In this document: piece after piece, positions 61,131-64,000 of the stretch | Layout: each line of letters opens with the position of its first letter | Numbering within the stretch: the stretch's first letter is position 1 | NCBI RefSeq assembly: GCF_025118155.1 | Contig: NW_026251399.1 | Location: forward strand, 186,001-250,000 | From: Cokeromyces recurvatus | Taxonomy: Eukaryota > Mucoromycota > Mucoromycetes > Mucorales > Mucoraceae | DNA: 64,000 bases | Direction of reading: 5' to 3' | Translations under genes and position numbers: made by a program | The notes under the pieces: model-generated | Told to the model about the DNA's origin: nothing | The model's input: only the letters and a program-made list of their open reading frames with translations | Databases searched by the model: none

Positions 61131-62548
61131 ATGCACAGAAAAGAAGAAGAAGAAGAAGAAGAAGAAACAGCAGTAATTTACATTATTCAAAGAAAAAAAA
61201 AAAAACTTATTGTTGATCAATGTCCACGAGAACATTTACTTTTTATTTATATTTTTTTCTAGGTTAAACAAAGAGATTGGCTTCTTCATGACATCATTCC
61301 ACACATGCTAGAAAAGCTCAAAGCTCAACTAGAGGTATTTAGCTTAAAATAAAACGTATGCACAAAGTATAATAATGGATGAATTATAGAAAAGTCACAC
61401 TCTTTTAACAAGTCAAAGTATATAAAAAATATATATCGTTGGATAGCCTTTCATTTTTATTCATTGTTCTCTCTCTTTTTTTTTTTTTTTCTCTCTCTCT
61501 CCCTCTTCAAAGCTAAAACAGATTCTTTACCTTTAACACAGTAAGAAACTAACACAAGTAAATCGGCATTATTCTAAAGAATGTTTATAGGAATGATACA
61601 CTTAAAGGATTTATAACATTTGCAGGATTTTATATAACTAAAGCTGTAAGAAAGAACTGTTTAATAGAGCACCAAGTATTAACATAAAAAAAAATTTGAC
61701 TAGGAACTACAAATAAAGTTGACTAATTATCATCCAGATTCACCTATTAAAGCAACCATCACAAATGAAGCTCCTTATTTTTTGGAACAAGTAATGTTTA
61801 AGAAGCTGTATATGACTAGGATGATTGAAATAGTAGACTAAACAACTCTATAATTATAGACACAACAAGCAACAAATTATATTCTTTTAGCTCTTGATCG
61901 AATTAAAACGTTTACAGTATCTTCCTATAAACAAGAGACTATTGAAGTATGCAACTGAATTATCTTTATTCTTCGAAATATAAAAGACTTAATACGTAGC
62001 ATATATAGTTTTTAGAAGACATGTATCAAAGTATAGAGTATGCATTGCACGCATTCAATTATCCAAATGAAGCATCCTTATTTCCTTATAAAGTTTGTCA
62101 TCCAAAAGTAATATAGGATACTTGTGAGGCGAAACAAAAAAAAAAATAATAATAATATCCCCTTTATGTCAATCTCTGACAGATATACATCTTTTCATAG
62201 TTTTTTAATCCTCCTCTAAAACAAGACCTTATTATCGAATTTTGTATACAGGATATCTTTATTGCTTGCAATATATATGCTCTTGATTACAATTTTTTGA
62301 AACATGGAACAAAAGTAATGCCTGATAATCAGCGCTCATTTGTGTAAGTTAAATAATACACAAAGGAACATTTATATATCTATCCTTTTTTTTTCTATAG
62401 AACTTATAAAGATAAGCCAGTTATGATCCTGGGCGAGATAAAAAGTCAAACTCAATCACCCACTTTAACCGAGTTAAAAAGTTCTTTGAAACTAATACTT
62501 GAATGGTGTCAAACTTATAAACAAATGTTGCTTCAAATTGAAGCTTAA
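61131..62548 (+). CDS. RAV2: Rogdi / Rav2, V-ATPase assembly (RAVE) subunit
   Basis: Part of the RAVE/Rabconnectin complex, which reassembles V1 with Vo to acidify vacuoles and endosomes. Ten small exons (61131-61172, 61263-61334, 61390-61417, 61513-61540, 61591-61645, 61704-61790, 61860-61946, 62009-62107, 62201-62343, 62401-62548) close in one frame to 262 aa. None is long enough to be obvious alone. Exon 1 encodes MHRK then eight Glu. RDWLLHDIIPHMLEKLKAQL matches the Rogdi N-terminal helix. FLEDMYQSIEYALHAF, the FNPPLKQDLIIEFCIQD segment and IYALDYN match the later helices. The family is poorly conserved but the whole order fits. It ends 376 bp from the converging C9orf72-like gene. Confidence 0.85.
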
Positions 62549-62924
62549 TAAATAACTTTTTTTTTTGTTTGTTTGTTTTCTAATATGAATGACAAATTCG
62601 AAAACTACTACTTATTTATATAGCTATTAACATCTATGTAGATGAATGACCATAAAGCAAATTAAATCTGGACTAGTATCAACTTAATAAGCCCTATATA
62701 CAACTACAGTAGATATAATAAAATATATATTTATTTGTAAAAACAAAAAAAAAAGGGAAAAATCCAAAAAAAAGGAAAAAAAAAAAAAGAAAAAGAAAAA
62801 GAAAAGAAAAAAAAAAAAAAGAGTGAAAAAAACAACAACAATATATATAAACAGTAATAATAACTAGTATATAGTAGTATAGAATAAAAATTATATATAC
62901 TATAAGGGTATCCATAATACATGT
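62549..62924. other. Convergent spacer, Rogdi / C9orf72-like
   Basis: 376 bp between two stop codons. It has an A-rich tract at 62742-62828 and AT repeats. Short frames here are low-complexity and were not called. Confidence 0.5.
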
Positions 62925-64000
62925 CTAAACTTGTGCAAGTTTCTTTGAATATGTTGCAATAAATTCAACTATACCGGGCTTGATTTTCTCTGCTTGAGTT
63001 AAAACAATTATGAAATCTGCCATATGATATAAAGCTAGTGCATTCATCATCCTAGTGATCAGATCATTATCAATAGGCTGACAGAGAATGATAGGTCTTT
63101 ATATAAAAAGAGAAATTAAAACAGATGACTATCATTATTCATATTATTTTTCGCCTTACGTTTCATCCTGGACAAATTTGATCATTGCAAGTGCTCTCCT
63201 AACTAATACTCTTCTCCACTGCCGAATATAAGATTCCCTTAATCTAACAGGTAATCTATGAGCTTCATCTAATAGTGTTTGGACCATGGGCGCGATAGAT
63301 TCTGTCTTTTCCAATATATAATGCCGTTTACTAATAAATAAATAAAAGCAGGTCAGATAACGATTAAGGACTATTTTAACAAAAAACTTGACTTACTTCC
63401 AATCGTTTAAATTGAAGTTTGTTGTATTATTTTCACTAACAAAATTGACTAAATTTTCTTCTAATTTGGAAGAAATAAGGGTTTGATATTGTGATCTAAG
63501 CTGATCATAATTATTATATAATGGAGTCCTCTTAACAATGAATCGTGTCATATCAACATACGTAGTCGGAATAGCTGATTTTAGAATAGCCAACTCGATC
63601 TTTGTATCCATTTCTTCGACATCCTTCATTTAATATATTAAAAAGAGTTTTTTTTAAAAAAAAAAGAAAAAAAAAAGAATGAAACATGTACCTGTATTAA
63701 TAAGCCTTGTAAATATAAGTCAGGCATATAATGATGGTGTTTTCTAGCATGGCTTGATCTACTACGTTCTTCTACTGATAGAAATAATGCCAATGTGTTT
63801 ATTAACTAATAATAATGAATGAGATATAAATATAATTTTTTTTCTCTCTCTCTCTCTTGTTTTATTATAGATGCATATACAAACCCTGTTCATATTTGTT
63901 AATGTATTACCAACTAAGAGCGTGGAGCCAAATGTTTGTAAATGAGATGTAATAACTCTAATCAGAATAGTATCAGGTAAATACAGTTTGTACACTATAT
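62925..64000 (-). CDS. C9orf72-like DENN-module protein (partial, 5' end off the window)
   Basis: The C-terminal part of a gene running off the right edge. Visible exons: 64000-63885, about 63804-63691, 63623-63397, 63330-63160, 63096-62925, joined in one frame to about 265 aa. LPDTILIRVITSHLQTFGS followed by LLVGN, then LINTLALFLSVEERSR and YLQGLLIQ, has the order and spacing of the C9orf72 central DENN region. TTYVDMTRF follows, as in C9orf72 where the corresponding stretch leads on to the last helical domain. The C-terminal part has VLVRRALAMIKFVQDE and FIIVLTQAEKIKPGI, also like C9orf72. In animals this family forms a complex with SMCR8 and WDR41 and acts on small GTPases at lysosomes. 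The call is from motif order; other DENN proteins are a weaker alternative. Confidence 0.78.

Noticed and set aside
62694..62922. Phe/Ser-rich minus-strand frames
   Set aside because: Translation of an A-rich spacer tract between two stop codons.
1..64000. CRISPR array, tRNA, rRNA or IS element
   Set aside because: No regularly spaced repeats with unique spacers, no tRNA B-box/cloverleaf candidate and no rRNA or bacterial IS signature was found by eye on either strand.

Overview
This 64 kb window is nuclear DNA of a filamentous fungus, most likely an early-diverging one (Mucoromycota, probably Mucorales). It is very AT-rich and its genes are cut by many short GT-AG introns (mostly about 50-160 nt). 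It also has long A/T homopolymers, chitin synthase and gamma-COP genes of fungal size, a Dicer, a C9orf72-like protein (a family missing from most Dikarya) and the wreck of a TnpB/Fanzor-like RuvC nuclease gene. I cannot name the species. I rebuilt exon structures by hand from splice signals, frame continuity and family knowledge. Every multi-exon gene below closes in frame except the one cut by the window end.

Layout. 0-10.3 kb: the purine enzyme FGAM synthase (minus) and a complete seven-exon Dicer (plus) share an 838 bp divergent spacer. 10-15 kb: two unknown proteins in AT-rich spacer, one ending in a cysteine cluster. 15.4-24.4 kb: gamma-COP, a bZIP factor whose last exon encodes a membrane segment (ATF6-like layout), and a Ysc84-type SYLF-SH3 actin-patch protein. 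24.7-30.8 kb: two acyl-CoA dehydrogenase genes (ACAD10/11-like and isovaleryl-CoA dehydrogenase) flank a frameshifted TnpB/Fanzor-like pseudogene. 31-38.7 kb: cytochrome c1, Derlin, a kinesin-6 and a small intronless ORF. 40.9-49.2 kb: a four-LIM protein, TFIIF-alpha, ribosomal protein uL24, TFIIS and NF-YA. 49.5-59.1 kb: a secreted Ser-Gly-repeat protein, a SmgGDS-like armadillo protein, chitin synthase and a putative GPI-anchored zinc metalloprotease. 61.1-64 kb: Rogdi/Rav2 (V-ATPase assembly) faces a C9orf72-like gene that runs off the right edge.

The genes form no operon-like unit, but some themes recur. Secretion and the ER: gamma-COP, Derlin and the membrane bZIP. Pol II transcription: TFIIF-alpha, TFIIS and NF-YA. 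Cell wall and surface: chitin synthase, the SG-repeat protein and the metalloprotease. Lysosome/vacuole: Rogdi and C9orf72. RNA-guided biology: an intact Dicer and a dead Fanzor-like locus. The most interesting items are the Fanzor-like relic, the C9orf72-like gene and the bZIP gene, where retention of one intron would swap a membrane anchor for a short soluble tail.
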